Positions 22,867 through 33,637 are shown, counted from the stretch's first letter. The stretch is DNA of 64,000 bases from Philonthus cognatus (GCA_932526585.2 OW052249.1:1984001-2048000); one strand, 5' to 3'. A program made the numbers and translations. Notes: generated by a model not told the origin, from the letters alone.

Positions 22867-24517
22867 AAATTTTGGCACACCCTGGGAGTGGCAAATCTAT
22901 GTTCACTGATGCACTGTTTTTGTTTTTCCTAAAGTATTTTAGGTACACCAGGACAATACTTATAATTAATATCGTGTAAAGCAGCAGAGTCCAGATGCTT
23001 GGTTTTAATACACTTAAGTCTTGTTTATTAATTGGCACTTGCACGTATTGTGGAATGTTTAGTAGGCTCAATTTTTTCACTTTGATTTGGGTGTCACTAA
23101 TGTTATAAGTTTTCAACTGGATGTCGGTAGCACTAATCATTATAGGGCTCCCGAATGTTTCTTCCATCTCTGGGATGACGTTGTCCTTGTAGATCATGAT
23201 GCAATCGTCGTTTTTAATGATGTATATTCCTCGTAGTTCCAGGGAATCCTCGAAGTCGGGGCAACGCATCTTGATGGTATCCTTTTGGGTTAGGACAGCC
23301 AAATGTTGAGTTGTAAATGGGATGTTTTCCAGATGATTTCCTCGTAGGTCGAGTTTTGTGTATTGACAATCTTTATTTGTCCCATGTTGAATCAGATTTG
23401 TTTCGCAGGTTGTTTGTTGATTCGTTAATAATTTATTTGAGCATTGATAATGCTGTTTTCCATGAAGGCACATGTCACTCAAAGGCCATATTTGATTATT
23501 TGATTTTGATTTAATTAAATAATTGAAATTTAGAATAATCGTTAACATTTCAGATTCGGTTTCAGACGGTATAGGGTACAAGGAATATAAATCATAGGTA
23601 TCTTCGTAATTAATAGGTATTGACAGGAAATAGTTAATAGTTGAATCTTTTATTTTGCAATCAACTGTGATTACTGATTCGAAGTTTAGGATATTTTCCG
23701 GTTTTACTTCAAATGGCAACTCTTCTTGATAATGTTTTGATATTTTAGATATTTCCAATAGTAAATCTTTAGGGCTAATAATATCATTATGCAGAATTTT
23801 TAATTTGCAGAACGATAGTGAGTTTATTATATTTCCTAAAATATTTGAAATAATACTAAATAGTAAAATTAATTGATTATAAAGGTCTTTAACGAAGAGT
23901 ATATTTTGATGTTCAATTTCATCATTCAAAATAGCATGTAATTGCATAATTCTTGATTTTAATATATCTTGATTGTGCTGAATTTCTAAAATTGTATTAT
24001 TGAATTCCTTCATTAAGTCGTTATTTAAACTATACCCTTTATTAATTTGATATTTTAACTCGGTTTGCTCTACGTTTAGGTAATCTAGTATTTCATTAAT
24101 TCTTTTTTCATCATTGGCGTCCATGTTGCCACTTATTAACTTAATTATACTACCTAATCCATCTATAAGGCCTCTTTTATTTCTCGGACTTATTGCGTGA
24201 GATTGTATTGTATTAATTTGCCTCATTATTTTATTTCTAGTGAAGTTTAGTAATTTATCATAATTTTCAAAATCTCGTTTAAATTTTGAAACATTGTTAA
24301 TCATTGAATTTAAGTATTCATATTGATTATTAAGTTTTCCAAATTCATCATAAACTAAGTTTAATTCGTAACGGTGGACAAAAGTGTGAACCGATTTTTG
24401 TAGCTTTGCTGGTCCAAGGTAAATAGGTAATATTCCTATATTTTGTGTGATATTTTTAATTTCAAATCCTCTTATCGTAAGGGTCCATATTAACCTGGAA
24501 AAGATTCGTCTTATCAA
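22865..24517 (-). CDS. env: Env, F-type fusion glycoprotein of an errantivirus-like element
   Basis: A 550-residue ORF is intact from ATG to stop. A basic furin-type site (RNKR, residues 112-115) is followed by a Gly- and Ile-rich fusion-peptide-like segment, then a coiled-coil-prone region with many Asn and Leu. A hydrophobic membrane anchor lies near residues 506-529, followed by a short cytoplasmic tail. This layout is that of the baculovirus F-like env proteins of insect errantiviruses. No clear signal peptide is seen at the N-terminus, so the true start may come from a spliced leader, as is usual for env. The ATG overlaps the stop of the macro-domain ORF (ATGA). The intact reading frame contrasts with the broken pol. 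Confidence 0.88.
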   Translation of the reverse strand: MIRRIFSRLIWTLTIRGFEIKNITQNIGILPIYLGPAKLQKSVHTFVHRYELNLVYDEFGKLNNQYEYLNSMINNVSKFKRDFENYDKLLNFTRNKIMRQINTIQSHAISPRNKRGLIDGLGSIIKLISGNMDANDEKRINEILDYLNVEQTELKYQINKGYSLNNDLMKEFNNTILEIQHNQDILKSRIMQLHAILNDEIEHQNILFVKDLYNQLILLFSIISNILGNIINSLSFCKLKILHNDIISPKDLLLEISKISKHYQEELPFEVKPENILNFESVITVDCKIKDSTINYFLSIPINYEDTYDLYSLYPIPSETESEMLTIILNFNYLIKSKSNNQIWPLSDMCLHGKQHYQCSNKLLTNQQTTCETNLIQHGTNKDCQYTKLDLRGNHLENIPFTTQHLAVLTQKDTIKMRCPDFEDSLELRGIYIIKNDDCIMIYKDNVIPEMEETFGSPIMISATDIQLKTYNISDTQIKVKKLSLLNIPQYVQVPINKQDLSVLKPSIWTLLLYTILIISIVLVYLKYFRKNKNSASVNIDLPLPGCAKI

Positions 24518-25074
24518 ATTTCGCCTAGGTAAATTTGAATTTGTATGTCAGATTTATAAAATATATAATCTATCATAGATTTTACAACTTCGTAATCTAA
24601 TTTATCAAGGCCACAACCTAGTTTCGGAATAGCTAGTTTAGTTATTTTATTTTTTGTACAGAAATCTAGAAGGTTAATTAATGTTTTAAATAAACACTTA
24701 TAAGTTGGTTTATCAAAATATTTATCTTTACTTATTAAGTATATAATATATCTACCTGCATCGCGTAGATAGCATAGCGAATAAAGGGTTGGATTTTGTT
24801 GATGAAGGTCGCGTACTTGTCCAAAACGCATTCTAAAGTCACGTGCAATACCCGCATTCATTTTTAAGTCTCTACTAACACAATGGGCTAGGGAAAAGTC
24901 ATACGGTGCGAAGAATAAGTTGTCTGAAATTTCTTGAATATTTTCGGCAACTGGTTTTATTTCTTGTTTTAAGTAATTTTGGAATTCCTCAAATTGTAAT
25001 TCATTTCCTTTATTTATCTCAGTGGTTACACGTGGTTGCTTTACATTAGATAAATTAATTTTATCTTGAGTCAT
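24514..25074 (-). CDS. Macro-domain protein (TARG1-like ADP-ribose binding or hydrolase) between pol and env
   Basis: A 186-residue ORF is intact. After a ~50-residue polar leader, residues 51-185 match a macro domain of the C6orf130/TARG1 kind. SLAHCVSRDLKMNAGIARDF (61-80) is the phosphate-loop and adenine side; a Lys in KPTY (122) and the Asp in PKLGCGLDKLDYEVV (157) correspond to positions I recall as catalytic in TARG1. TARG1-type enzymes remove ADP-ribose from acidic residues, acting in the nucleus or cytoplasm. The ATG overlaps the pol stop (ATGA), and its own stop overlaps the env ATG (ATGA), so it is built into the element rather than a chance insertion. It looks like a captured host gene. 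A role against host ADP-ribosylation is speculation. The fold assignment is confident, activity unproven. Confidence 0.88.
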   Translation of the reverse strand: MTQDKINLSNVKQPRVTTEINKGNELQFEEFQNYLKQEIKPVAENIQEISDNLFFAPYDFSLAHCVSRDLKMNAGIARDFRMRFGQVRDLHQQNPTLYSLCYLRDAGRYIIYLISKDKYFDKPTYKCLFKTLINLLDFCTKNKITKLAIPKLGCGLDKLDYEVVKSMIDYIFYKSDIQIQIYLGEI

Positions 25075-25701
25075 GTGATGTCCTTTAGTAATTTTTGCCG
25101 TATGGTAATCTTTATCGATTTTTTATATTTATTTTTTGTTTTGGACTGTTTTTGGCGATTTTTTATGTAAACATTATCAGGAATATCGGAAGGTTCCTCT
25201 CGATTTTCATTTATTTTTTGAATTGTTTTCACCTTGTTGTCATTTAATTTTTTATTTATTTCTTCATACAAGAGGTTGACTTTTTGTTTATGGTTAATTA
25301 TATAATCGTTTAAGAATATATTTTCTATATTAATTTTAAGAGGATTATCAGTACCAATATGCCCAGATATAATTTCTGAAGGCATTAATTTCGTAGTAGA
25401 GTGAATCGTATTATTATAAGCTAAAATTGAATATAAGATTTTTGTTTCGATTGGTTCAGTTTTATATATAACTTGATTATTTAATAACCTAATATGCTCT
25501 ATTATTGTCGAGTGTAATCTCTCGGCAATACCGTTAGACTCCGGATGCTGTGTACTTGTAAAATGTAATTCAATTTTATGGAGTTCTAAAAGTTCCTTTA
25601 TTAACGTATTTTTAAATTCTAAATGATTATCTGCTACGATTTTTTTCAGGAATTCCATGATGCGAGAAAAATTTAATTAAGCTATTTGCAATATCAACAG
25701 C
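25071..25701 (-). pseudogene. pol: Pol, integrase C-terminal half, frameshifted
   Basis: This continues the integrase core after an in-frame stop at about 25702-25704 and a frame change in an A-run near 25630. It contains the second catalytic Asp (IVADNHLEFKN; the residue after DN is His, where Gly is usual) and the Glu in NGIAERLHSTIIEH, followed by a basic C-terminal region. The stop at 25071-25073 overlaps the start of the macro-domain ORF. Confidence 0.85.
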
Positions 25702-27879
25702 TTAGTTAAAATGTAATTTGTATAGTTGAGCGTACTTTGAAAAGGAATCTACGATCGTAATAAACTTAACCTTATCGAATGTGATAGTGTCAACATGAAC
25801 AATTTGAAAGGGTTTGGTAGCTGCCGGGGTTGTGCAATATTTTATTTTTAGGGGTTTCCTATCGTATTTAGATACGAGACAGATTTCGCAAGAGTTTATA
25901 AATTTTTGTATTAATTTTCGAGCATCAGGAAAATAATAATTGCGTTTTATTCTCATTTCCGTTTCATCGATACCTCGATGATTACTTTTTCCTTCATGTG
26001 CATTTCTTATTAATTCAATCATCTCGTCTTCATCTTGAACATCTTCCAAAAGTTGTGCACATTTAACTAATTTTAATTTAGAATTATTAAAGTATTTTTG
26101 TACTACGCTACAGAATTTTTCGTAACACGGATCCTTATAGAATAAATGATAATATATGTTCGGAACTGTGTATTGTTTGATAAAATTTATAACATCGTTG
26201 TCAAAATTATTTTTTGATATTTGAACAAAAAGTCTATTTTTTTTATTATTATATAATCTTTCAATTTTTGGGTTTGCGGGAGAATAATCTACTTCTGATA
26301 TAATAATTTGATTATTGAACACTTTTAATGATTTATCCGAAACGGGAATATTAATTATAGGATTTTCTTTATTAGAATGAACGGTTATTCCGTCATCATC
26401 GTCTCTTATCGACTGTGGGGGTTCAACAATAGTTGAAAATTTATCATTGTAATCAGGATAATCATATTCGTCGTTTACATTAATTTCAATGCGTGATAAA
26501 GCGTCCGTATTTAAGGTTCCCTTTTTGTATATTATTTCGTAGTCATTTTCGGATAGCTTTAATCGCCATCTAACTAATTTTGAGTTAGGTTCACGAATGG
26601 ACATTAACCACTGAAGGGGTTTATGGTCAGTCACAATTTTAAAACGACGACCAAATAGATAGGGACGGAAGTATTTCGTAGCCCATACAATTGCGAGCAA
26701 TTCTTTTTCTATTGTTGAATAATGTGTTTCTGAGTCGTTAAGGGTACGACTAGCATAAGAAATTGGAAGATCAGAACCGATCTCGCCTTGGGATAAGACA
26801 GCGCCGATAGCATAATTGCTAGCATCTGTGGTTAACACAAAGGGTTTTTTAAAATCAGGGTATTGAAGTAATGGCTGATTCATCAAGACTTTCTTGCATA
26901 AATCGAAGCATGAAATATAATCTGGATCAATAATATCGATAATTGAATTTTTCTTTAAGCATTTTGTTAAGGGCTTTGTCAAGTCAGCAAAACTTTTGAT
27001 AAATTTACGGTAATATCCTAACAAGCCAAGGAAACCTTTAATTTGTTTCGTTGTTTTCGGGATCGGGTAATTTTTAATTGCTGAAATTTTATCGGGGTTA
27101 GGTTTAACACCGTCAGGAGTTACAACGTGTCCCAAATATGCAACTTCCTTTTTTAGGAATACTGACTTGTCTAATTGTATTTTTAGATTTGACTCTCTTA
27201 GTCTTGCAAACACTTCTTTTAACCTAAGAATGTGTTCTTGTAAGCTAGTTGAGAAAACAATGATGTCATCCATATATACAAGGCATGAATTATTTTGTAA
27301 ATGTCGCTGGGGCATTTTTAAGCCCGAATGGCATTCGTAAAAACTCATAATGTCCATTAAGTGTATTGAATGCAGTTTTAGGGATGTCTCGTTCGGAAAT
27401 TTCGATTTGATGAAAACCCGATGCCAGGTCAAGAGTAGTGAAATACTGGCATTTTCCAAGTTTATCTAAAAGATCGTTAATATTAGGAAGGGGGTATCTA
27501 TCACCGACTGTTTTCTCGTTTAATTTCCTACAGTCTATGACCATGCGCCATTTGCGCTTGCCGGAGGCGTCCATTTTTTTGGAACAATCCACACAGGGGA
27601 ACTCCAAGAACTATAAGATGGCCTAATAATATTTTGAGACAACATATCCCTAATTTGATTTTTAACCTCTTCTTGATGTACCTCAGGGTACCTATATGAT
27701 TTGGTATAGATCGGAACTTCATCTGTTGTATGAATAGAATGTTTAATTTTATTAGTAAATGTAAGATTATCCTCATAAAATATGTCAGAGTACTCTTGAA
27801 TTAAAGAATATATGTTTTTCTTTTCCTCGTCATTCATGTGCTCTGAACGAATTTTGGAAATGTCGAATTTTTTCGACAA
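25702..27879 (-). pseudogene. pol: Pol, reverse transcriptase-RNase H-integrase N-terminus, broken
   Basis: Read in the minus direction, the RT fingers start near 27879 (PSYSSWSSPVWIVPKK). A one-base loss in a run of seven A near 27572 shifts the frame to VIDCRKLNEKTVGDRYPLPN and LDLASGFHQIE. Near 27290 the frame ends after GLKNAPATF. About a dozen codons appear to be missing before LVYMDDIIVFS, the RT active site. RNase H (TTDASNYAIGAVLSQGE) and the zinc-binding integrase N-terminus (HRGIDE and CEICLVSKYD) follow, then the first catalytic Asp (VHVDTITFDK). Domain order is that of Gypsy elements. Since three breaks are indels, one clearly in a homopolymer, either mutation or assembly error could explain them. 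Confidence 0.9.
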
Positions 27880-28087
27880 ATAACTTTTATTATTATTTAT
27901 ATTATTATTAAAACGAATGTATGTTCGTTTGAATTAATTAAATTGAAAGAGTACATTTCATTTATTTTTTCACCCTTGACCTCGTCCATGACATCATATC
28001 CACTGATATCGTGAACTTCTAGAGGTTTTTGCAAGGTAAGACGCAGGTCAGTGTCTGCGTTATTATGAATAGTGCACAGAGCTTGAG

Positions 28088-28491
28088 CTAATAGAGAGAT
28101 CCCAATTTTACAAGGATCTAATTGTAATAGTAATAATAATATTAGTAAAAATAGTTCTATATTGATCCCGGCAAAAAATAGCCAAATAGTTAAAGTAAAT
28201 GTTAGGAATATAAAAAATGGTACAGCCATAATTCCACATTATAGATTAGATAATGATACGGAGGTGCCTCAATGCATTACTCATGTACGTGATCATGAGT
28301 AATGCATTGAGGCACCTCCGTATCATTATCTAATCTATAATGTGGAATTATGGCTGTACCATTTTTTATATTCCTAACATTTACTTTAACTATTTGGCTA
28401 TTTTTTGCCGGGATCAATATAGAACTATTTTTACTAATATTATTATTACTATTACAATTAGATCCTTGTAAAATTGGGATCTCTCTATTAG
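28088..28491. repeat. 198-bp perfect-looking palindrome interrupting pol, 8-bp loop
   Basis: Arms 28088-28285 and 28294-28491 are inverse copies with no difference found by eye, around the loop TACGTGAT. The right arm is in the normal pol orientation (linker after the protease, ending in PHYRLDNDTEVPQCITH); the left arm is its mirror image and replaces or interrupts the next part of pol. The join is a snap-back, formed either by template switching or as a library or assembly artefact. Confidence 0.95.
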
Positions 28492-28499
28492 GGGTAATT

Positions 28500-28870
28500 A
28501 ACATATTTTTATTGAAGTCTAAGCAAGCCTTTAATTTTTGTAAATTATCTAAACCAAGAAGTATGTCAAAAGATGAATGGAAGTTAAATAGGTAAAATTT
28601 TTATTTAGATGCAAAATTATTATTAAACAATTTTTGGAAAGAAATTTCGGTGCATTTGTCACCATGCGAAGTACCATGGGCACTAATAACATAAAAGGGG
28701 TCGATTGACATTTTTTTTGTATACTTATGAGCTATTTCAGGATTTACAAATGATTTAGTACTTCCAGTATCTATTAATATTTTTGAATTTCGATCATAAT
28801 CAATTATATAAGGAAGGCTGCTATTAAAATTAATTAATGATTCAATTGTCTTTCCGAGGCGTTTAGGCCT
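28500..28870 (-). pseudogene. pol: Pol, aspartic protease region
   Basis: In the minus direction, just past the gag end, a reading with ILIDTGSTKSFVNPEIAH shows the D-T/S-G active site of a retropepsin. Further on, SFDILLGLDNL matches the usual second conserved segment. A stop near 28600 interrupts it. The start probably overlaps the gag end in another frame, as in other Gypsy elements. Confidence 0.75.
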
Positions 28871-29961
28871 AAAAAAGTATCTCTTTCATTCGGATTACTA
28901 GGACGATTTTGTTCCTGTTCCGAATTTACGACTTCATGCTGCTGAAGCGTATATGCTGAAGTTGTCGACATAGGCGTCGGATTGTAACTTCGGGGATTAT
29001 TATTATTATTATAGTTATAACTAGAGCCTTCAAATCTGCGTCGTTTATTCGCAAATGCTTGTGGTCTACTGAAATTTCCATTATTATTATTATTGTGAAA
29101 TTGAGGTTGATACCTCGGAGTATAATTATTGAAATAGTTGCTATTGTTATTCCTATTACTAAAAAGATAATTGCTATTTTGAAAATTATTATGCTGTGGT
29201 TGATATATTGGTTTGTTATTTAATTTTACAGAATTTATTTTATTTGTTAACATTTCGACCTGAAAGTCGTTAGTGAGCATGTGTAATGCCGTATTCAAAT
29301 CTGGGGGATTTATGGTTCTCATCTGTGACCCGATTGGATCACGTAATCCTCTTAGCAAAACTTTGAGTGCATTTGTTCTAAAAAAGGCAATTAAATATTG
29401 TCTTTCTAAAATTACAGGTAAATGGTTCGTTACGTAAGAAATTTGGAGGTTAAGCAATTTTTGTAATCGATTATAGAAATCGAATGGGGATTCACTAGGA
29501 TTCTGTTTTAAGTTGGAAATTTCTACATTAAGACTGAAATGATCTCTTTTATCACCGTAAGCGTTAAGCAGAGCGAGTTTTAAGTCGTTCCAATTAGTGA
29601 TAATTGACGACGATATATTTTTTGCTGCATCTCCTTTTATTTTGGAGATTATGGATGCCATAAGGTATTCATTTTGGAAATCTAAGGGGTCAGCCACATT
29701 ATAAAATCTGACAACTAATTTTTCTGAAATGTCTAGGAATCGTGAAAGGAGTTCAGCTTCTCCATTAAAATCAGGAATCATAGCAATATATTCACTTCTA
29801 AGAGCCATTGTTAAATGTAAGTTATTTAAATTATTTAAAATAGGGGTTTTAGGAACAGGAGATCTAGAGCGATCTCGAGGGGGATTTTGTGAGTGAGGTA
29901 AGTTACTGTCTAAATCGGTGTCTGAATCTGTTGAATTACGCGATCTATTTTTTGTTAACAT
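28834..29961 (-). CDS. gag: Gag of an errantivirus-like element
   Basis: A 375-residue ORF is intact from ATG to stop. After a Ser/Arg/Pro-rich leader (first ~50 residues) comes a capsid-like helical region, including PDFNGEAELLSRFLDISEK and FDFYNRLQKLLNLQISY, typical of errantivirus Gag. The C-terminal third is Asn-rich (runs of N) with a basic patch (ANKRRRFEGSS) and has no CCHC knuckle, which errantivirus Gag commonly lacks. It is the first gene after the primer site. Confidence 0.88.
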   Translation of the reverse strand: MLTKNRSRNSTDSDTDLDSNLPHSQNPPRDRSRSPVPKTPILNNLNNLHLTMALRSEYIAMIPDFNGEAELLSRFLDISEKLVVRFYNVADPLDFQNEYLMASIISKIKGDAAKNISSSIITNWNDLKLALLNAYGDKRDHFSLNVEISNLKQNPSESPFDFYNRLQKLLNLQISYVTNHLPVILERQYLIAFFRTNALKVLLRGLRDPIGSQMRTINPPDLNTALHMLTNDFQVEMLTNKINSVKLNNKPIYQPQHNNFQNSNYLFSNRNNNSNYFNNYTPRYQPQFHNNNNNGNFSRPQAFANKRRRFEGSSYNYNNNNNPRSYNPTPMSTTSAYTLQQHEVVNSEQEQNRPSNPNERDTFLGLNASERQLNH

Positions 29962-30227
29962 AAAATTAAAAGTATGACCTTTAAAGTAATTTGTTCCTAC
30001 CAGAGTAAAATTCCCAGCTTGCTCATTGCGTATTCCCTTGAACAGCTGATGAACGTCCTCGCGTGCGGTGCCCTCGGAGCTTGTATTCTCGAAGTTCGGA
30101 GAACTCGTTGGTGCTACTGCGACGTGGTGACGTAATCCGTACCGTTGCCCTTCTTAGGTGCGATGGTCACGAAAAACACTCGAATACCCGATTAATCGTT
30201 GAAACGAAAAGATTACACTTCTTTCGG

Positions 30228-30246
30228 GTATCCTACCGACTGCGCC
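30228..30246 (-). promoter_or_regulatory. tRNA-Ser primer-binding site
   Basis: On the minus strand GGCGCAGTCGGTAGGATAC follows the 5' LTR directly. TGGCGCAGTCGGTAG is the primer site complementary to the 3' end of tRNA-Ser used by the 17.6/297 group of errantiviruses. Confidence 0.88.
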
Positions 30247-30515
30247 AATTATAAGATTACTTCGGAAAATTTACTTTTTAAAAAAAACTTTTATTTTTGT
30301 TACACATTAAAATACAGACTGACAGCGATTCCTTTACTTACTAACACTAAACTCGTAATATGGAAACAAAGATTATATATGGAAAAGGAAGCTGAATAAG
30401 CGAAGAGATAAGATTATAATAACATTAGCTTGCATAAAGTGGTGAAATACATATAAAGACAAAGAAGTACTTATAATTAAAATAATATAATGTCTGTATT
30501 GTAGCCCAGGTTACT
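30247..30515 (-). repeat. 5' LTR of the Gypsy element (promoter and start of transcription)
   Basis: 269 bp, the partner of the LTR at 22587-22855, adjoining the primer site at its inner end and the TTCC duplication at its outer end. Confidence 0.95.
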
Positions 30516-30810
30516 TTCCTATTCTACAATAAATTTACTGGAATGACATTCTAGTGACATTATTTAAGTAAATATATGAATGAAAACAATTATAAATCTT
30601 TGTAAAGGAATGTTTTACAATGTGACTAAATTTGTTTTGTATTATATATTGCAGATAAAAGTCTAATTTAAAACGTTATTATGCTGAATTAGCGTGAGTA
30701 GGAAACATTTTATTGAGATGATTACAAAGTATGTACTATCCGTAAAATATATGAATGTTTTGAAAATATTTCATCTTAAAATAGGGCCGACAATATGCTG
30801 AGTTTTTAAA

Positions 30811-31361
30811 CAGGGCTATTCAAAATAAAGGAACAGATTTCAAACATTAATTTCTTCCAAACTACAAAAGATAGAAACACAATTGCAACGTTCCTGGAAA
30901 GAGAAAAGTTCAAATTGTTATGCATTCAATATAAGCACTATGTATTACACGTTCTTTGATTCTTTTTAGCTCCTTTCGAAATACGAATACGCTCGACATT
31001 TTCATTTGATGTGCGTGGACGTCTCGTGCTTTTCTGTTTACAGATGCAACCATCGATGCCACTGGTAAATCTGTTTATGACGAGGGGGTTGTTTATTAAA
31101 CGTGCCTTTAAACTTTAATAATGGACTCTAGTTTTGTTAATTGCATCACACAAAATGCTTTTTCTTGTTGTGCAGCCATTTTACTACAGACAATTAACAT
31201 TACAAGCAACAGCGCCAATGCGGCCGTGGTTGGAACTTCTGCCTAAACTGCTCAAATTTTAAACTTTCGTCTGTTCAGGAACGTTAGAATTATGGTTCTA
31301 CCTTTTGTAGTTTGGAAGAAGTAAATGTTTGAAATCTGTTCCTTTATTTTGAATAGCTCTG
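30811..31361. mobile_element. ~550-bp MITE with ~70-bp inverted ends
   Basis: The left end CAGGGCTATTCAAAATAAAG and the inverse of the right end (CAGAGCTATTCAAAATAAAG) continue as inverted repeats through AACAGATTTCAAACATT and CTTCCAAACTACAAAAG. The right flank is TA, the left flank AA, so a TA duplication is only half preserved. No ORF of interest is inside. Probably a mariner-type deletion derivative. Confidence 0.7.
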
Positions 31362-31363
31362 TA

Positions 31364-32304
31364 TATTAAGACAGCTTTCCTCCTAAATTGGTGAATCCTT
31401 TTTACAAATTTAAATATTAAATACAATATTTTTATTTCGTTTCATCAAGAATGCAGCCAACAAAACATTCACCAATTACTTTGTTTTATTCACTTTTGGT
31501 CTGTATTAACAAACACTTTATTATAAATATCAAGTCAAGTTAATAAATATTATACATCAAGTGAATTAAACACGATTTTATTCACGAAAAGATTTTCGTG
31601 CCGAGGCGCTCGTGAAATCATTTCTTTGAGTGAATAAAGGTGTTTAATTCACGTGGCGTATATATGTTTTTATTCAATTTTGACGAAATTGTAAAGAAAA
31701 TGTACTTTACATTTATTTTTAAATACATTTTTTAACTCACTAGTGACCTAAAACAATTTTAGTTCACTAGTGAATAAAACCTTGTTTATTACGGTTGTTA
31801 TGGAGTTAATAATGTCGATTTAAATTAACAAAATTGAATAAAATAATAAAAACTTTGCTGGTAACAAACACTTTTCATGTTATACAAATACTTCTTGAAA
31901 AGTATAGTTTAAGGTATTTCTTTCTTAGTATTGTAATATGCACCCCTAAAGTAATGCCTTTAACAATCAATAACTATGATCGAACTTTAAAATTTGCTTT
32001 ATTTATTAGTGACTTTTCAGTTGTAAATCTAATTTAATGAATTAAACATTATACTTAATGGAGCGTTAGAAGTTTTACTCAATTAAGCCTGTCTTCATTT
32101 TGTCATACATAAATTCATGGCCTGGCTTTCGAATCGAATGATTTATAAAATAGGATTTTATATTTCTGAAATACCTTTCTCACTTATTTTGAGAATATAT
32201 TTTTTTGGCGGTATTTCTCTGTAATTGGGTTTATCCTCTCGAATAATAAATGGTATTATTTTTCAAATATAAGTATAAATGAAATTGCCAGTTCTTGGTT
32301 GCAG
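31364..32304. other. Gene-free AT-rich stretch
   Basis: No coding region is supported. A short palindrome centred near 31615 (TTTATTCACGAAAAGATTTT and a loose inverse) is the only structure seen. Confidence 0.4.
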
Positions 32305-32748
32305 AATACTTCAAACATTAAAAGTGCGATTCTTTTCGCAATCTACAACAAGTTTGTCTTACAAAGACTATATCAAACACTTATTGAAACAACTACTTCC
32401 CGGGCTAATACCCCGACGGACATTGAATTATACAACAAGTGTTTGCTGTTACATACAGTAACCTACTGCAAATGTAACAATTTGGGTCAAATTATTCAGG
32501 CCATCTATAGACGCGTTTCTAGAGATAAATCTCGAAACGCGTCTATAGATGGCCTGAATAATTTGACCCAAATTGTTACATTTGCAGTAGGTTACTGTAT
32601 GTAACAGCAAACACTTGTTGTATAATTCAATGTCCGTCGGGGTATTAGCCCGGGAAGTGGTTGTTTCAATGAGTGTTTGATATAGTCTTTGTAAGACTAA
32701 CTTGTTGTAGATTGCGAAAAAAATCGCACTTTTAAAGTATTATTATTA
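32305..32748. repeat. ~215-bp-arm palindrome, 14-bp loop
   Basis: Arms 32305-32519 and 32534-32748 are inverse copies with several differences, so this palindrome is older than the one at 28088. One arm has a short open frame (residues such as DIELYNKCLLLHTVTYCKCN) with no recognisable family. Confidence 0.9.
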
Positions 32749-32959
32749 TTCGCAATGCATTTTTATCGAATAAACATTCGATGGAGATGCGCTGTGAATT
32801 AAATTTAAAATATTTATTTTATTAAAAAAATAAGGAGTGAGTAGTTGTGATGGAGTATTTATTACTTTTTTTATAAATTTCCAATTAAATTTAATAGACC
32901 TGATCAAATTCAAATATTAAACTTCTAAAATGTATTTTATATTTTCTTGAATTAATTTC

Positions 32960-33150
32960 TCATCTGGCACTTGGTGAAACATATTACACTATGTAAAGTT
33001 AATTAAAGGAAAGGCACTTGGTATTGTTTCACAATTAAATCTACATTCCTTTGAAAATGGTCTAACAAACCGAAACTAGTCGGAATAAAGATTTAATTGT
33101 GAAACAATACCAAGTGCCATTCCTTTAATTAACTTTACATAGTATTTTAT
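32960..33150. repeat. Foldback with CACTTGGT ends and GAAACTAGTC loop
   Basis: TAATTAAAGGAAAGGCACTT, then GGTATTGTTTCACAATTAAA, returns inverted at about 33080-33140. The loop has GAAAATGGTCTAACAAACCG, then AAACTAGTCGG. The same words occur at 9792-9930 and near 19340-19380. Confidence 0.75.
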
Positions 33151-33277
33151 ATTGATTGTTTTCTTTACTTTCTCCATGAATATTTTTTTTTGTAAGTATA
33201 CAAATCCGATACATTCATTGCAAATTTTCAGGCTCTGATAAATTTTATAAAATCGTTCAATTTGAAGCTACTAACGA

Positions 33278-33400
33278 GTGTTTTTACTCCCAGATTAAGC
33301 ATGAAGTAAAATTTCGAGTTTAGAAAAGCCTCGACATTTGGACCAAACCAAATTTTCAGGCATTTCTAAACTCGAAATTTTACTTTATGCGCCACACTAA
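33278..33400. repeat. Palindromic hairpin module H12 (degenerate)
   Basis: Both arms of the standard module are present, in reverse orientation, but the central GGTCGCTGCGCGACC stem is mostly lost. Confidence 0.85.
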
Positions 33401-33573
33401 AATATTGTGAACTTTAAAATATACTGCTCGAGTTGATAAATATTACACACCTTGTTTATTTCGTGTAACCAAATCTTCCAAAATTTAAGTATCTAAATAA
33501 ATTTGCTTTCGGTTTTTTTCTTTTGATTTAAACAATTTACAAAAACAATCTAGCTAAATCTTTTAACATAATA

Positions 33574-33637
33574 TATTAAATTACGAAAAAACTATTCGTG
33601 AAAATTTTCACGAATAGTTTTTTCGTAATTTTATATA
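33574..33637. repeat. Perfect short palindrome without loop
   Basis: ATTACGAAAAAACTATTCGT followed by GAAAA mirrors itself exactly around position 33604/33605. Confidence 0.9.

Larger units (their letters stand above)
22587..30515 (-). mobile_element. Errantivirus-like Gypsy LTR retrotransposon, full length, with macro-domain ORF
   Basis: Two 269-bp LTRs differ at only a few sites and are flanked by the 4-bp duplication TTCC (22583-22586 and 30516-30519). In the element's own direction (minus) the order is LTR, tRNA-Ser primer site, gag, protease, reverse transcriptase, RNase H, integrase, macro domain, env, polypurine tract, LTR. LTR ends AGT...AATT, the Ser primer and an F-type env are typical of insect errantiviruses. 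The near-identical LTRs suggest a fairly recent insertion, although pol carries several breaks and an inverted duplication. Confidence 0.95.

Noticed and set aside
27897..28229. 110-residue ORF with a hydrophobic membrane-like start
   Set aside because: The hydrophobic part is the antisense of the pol linker created by the palindrome at 28088-28491; the same text appears on the plus strand at 28350.
32299..32604. 101-residue ORF in the palindrome
   Set aside because: It runs through the loop into the inverse arm, so the second half is a mirror artefact; the first half matches nothing known to me.
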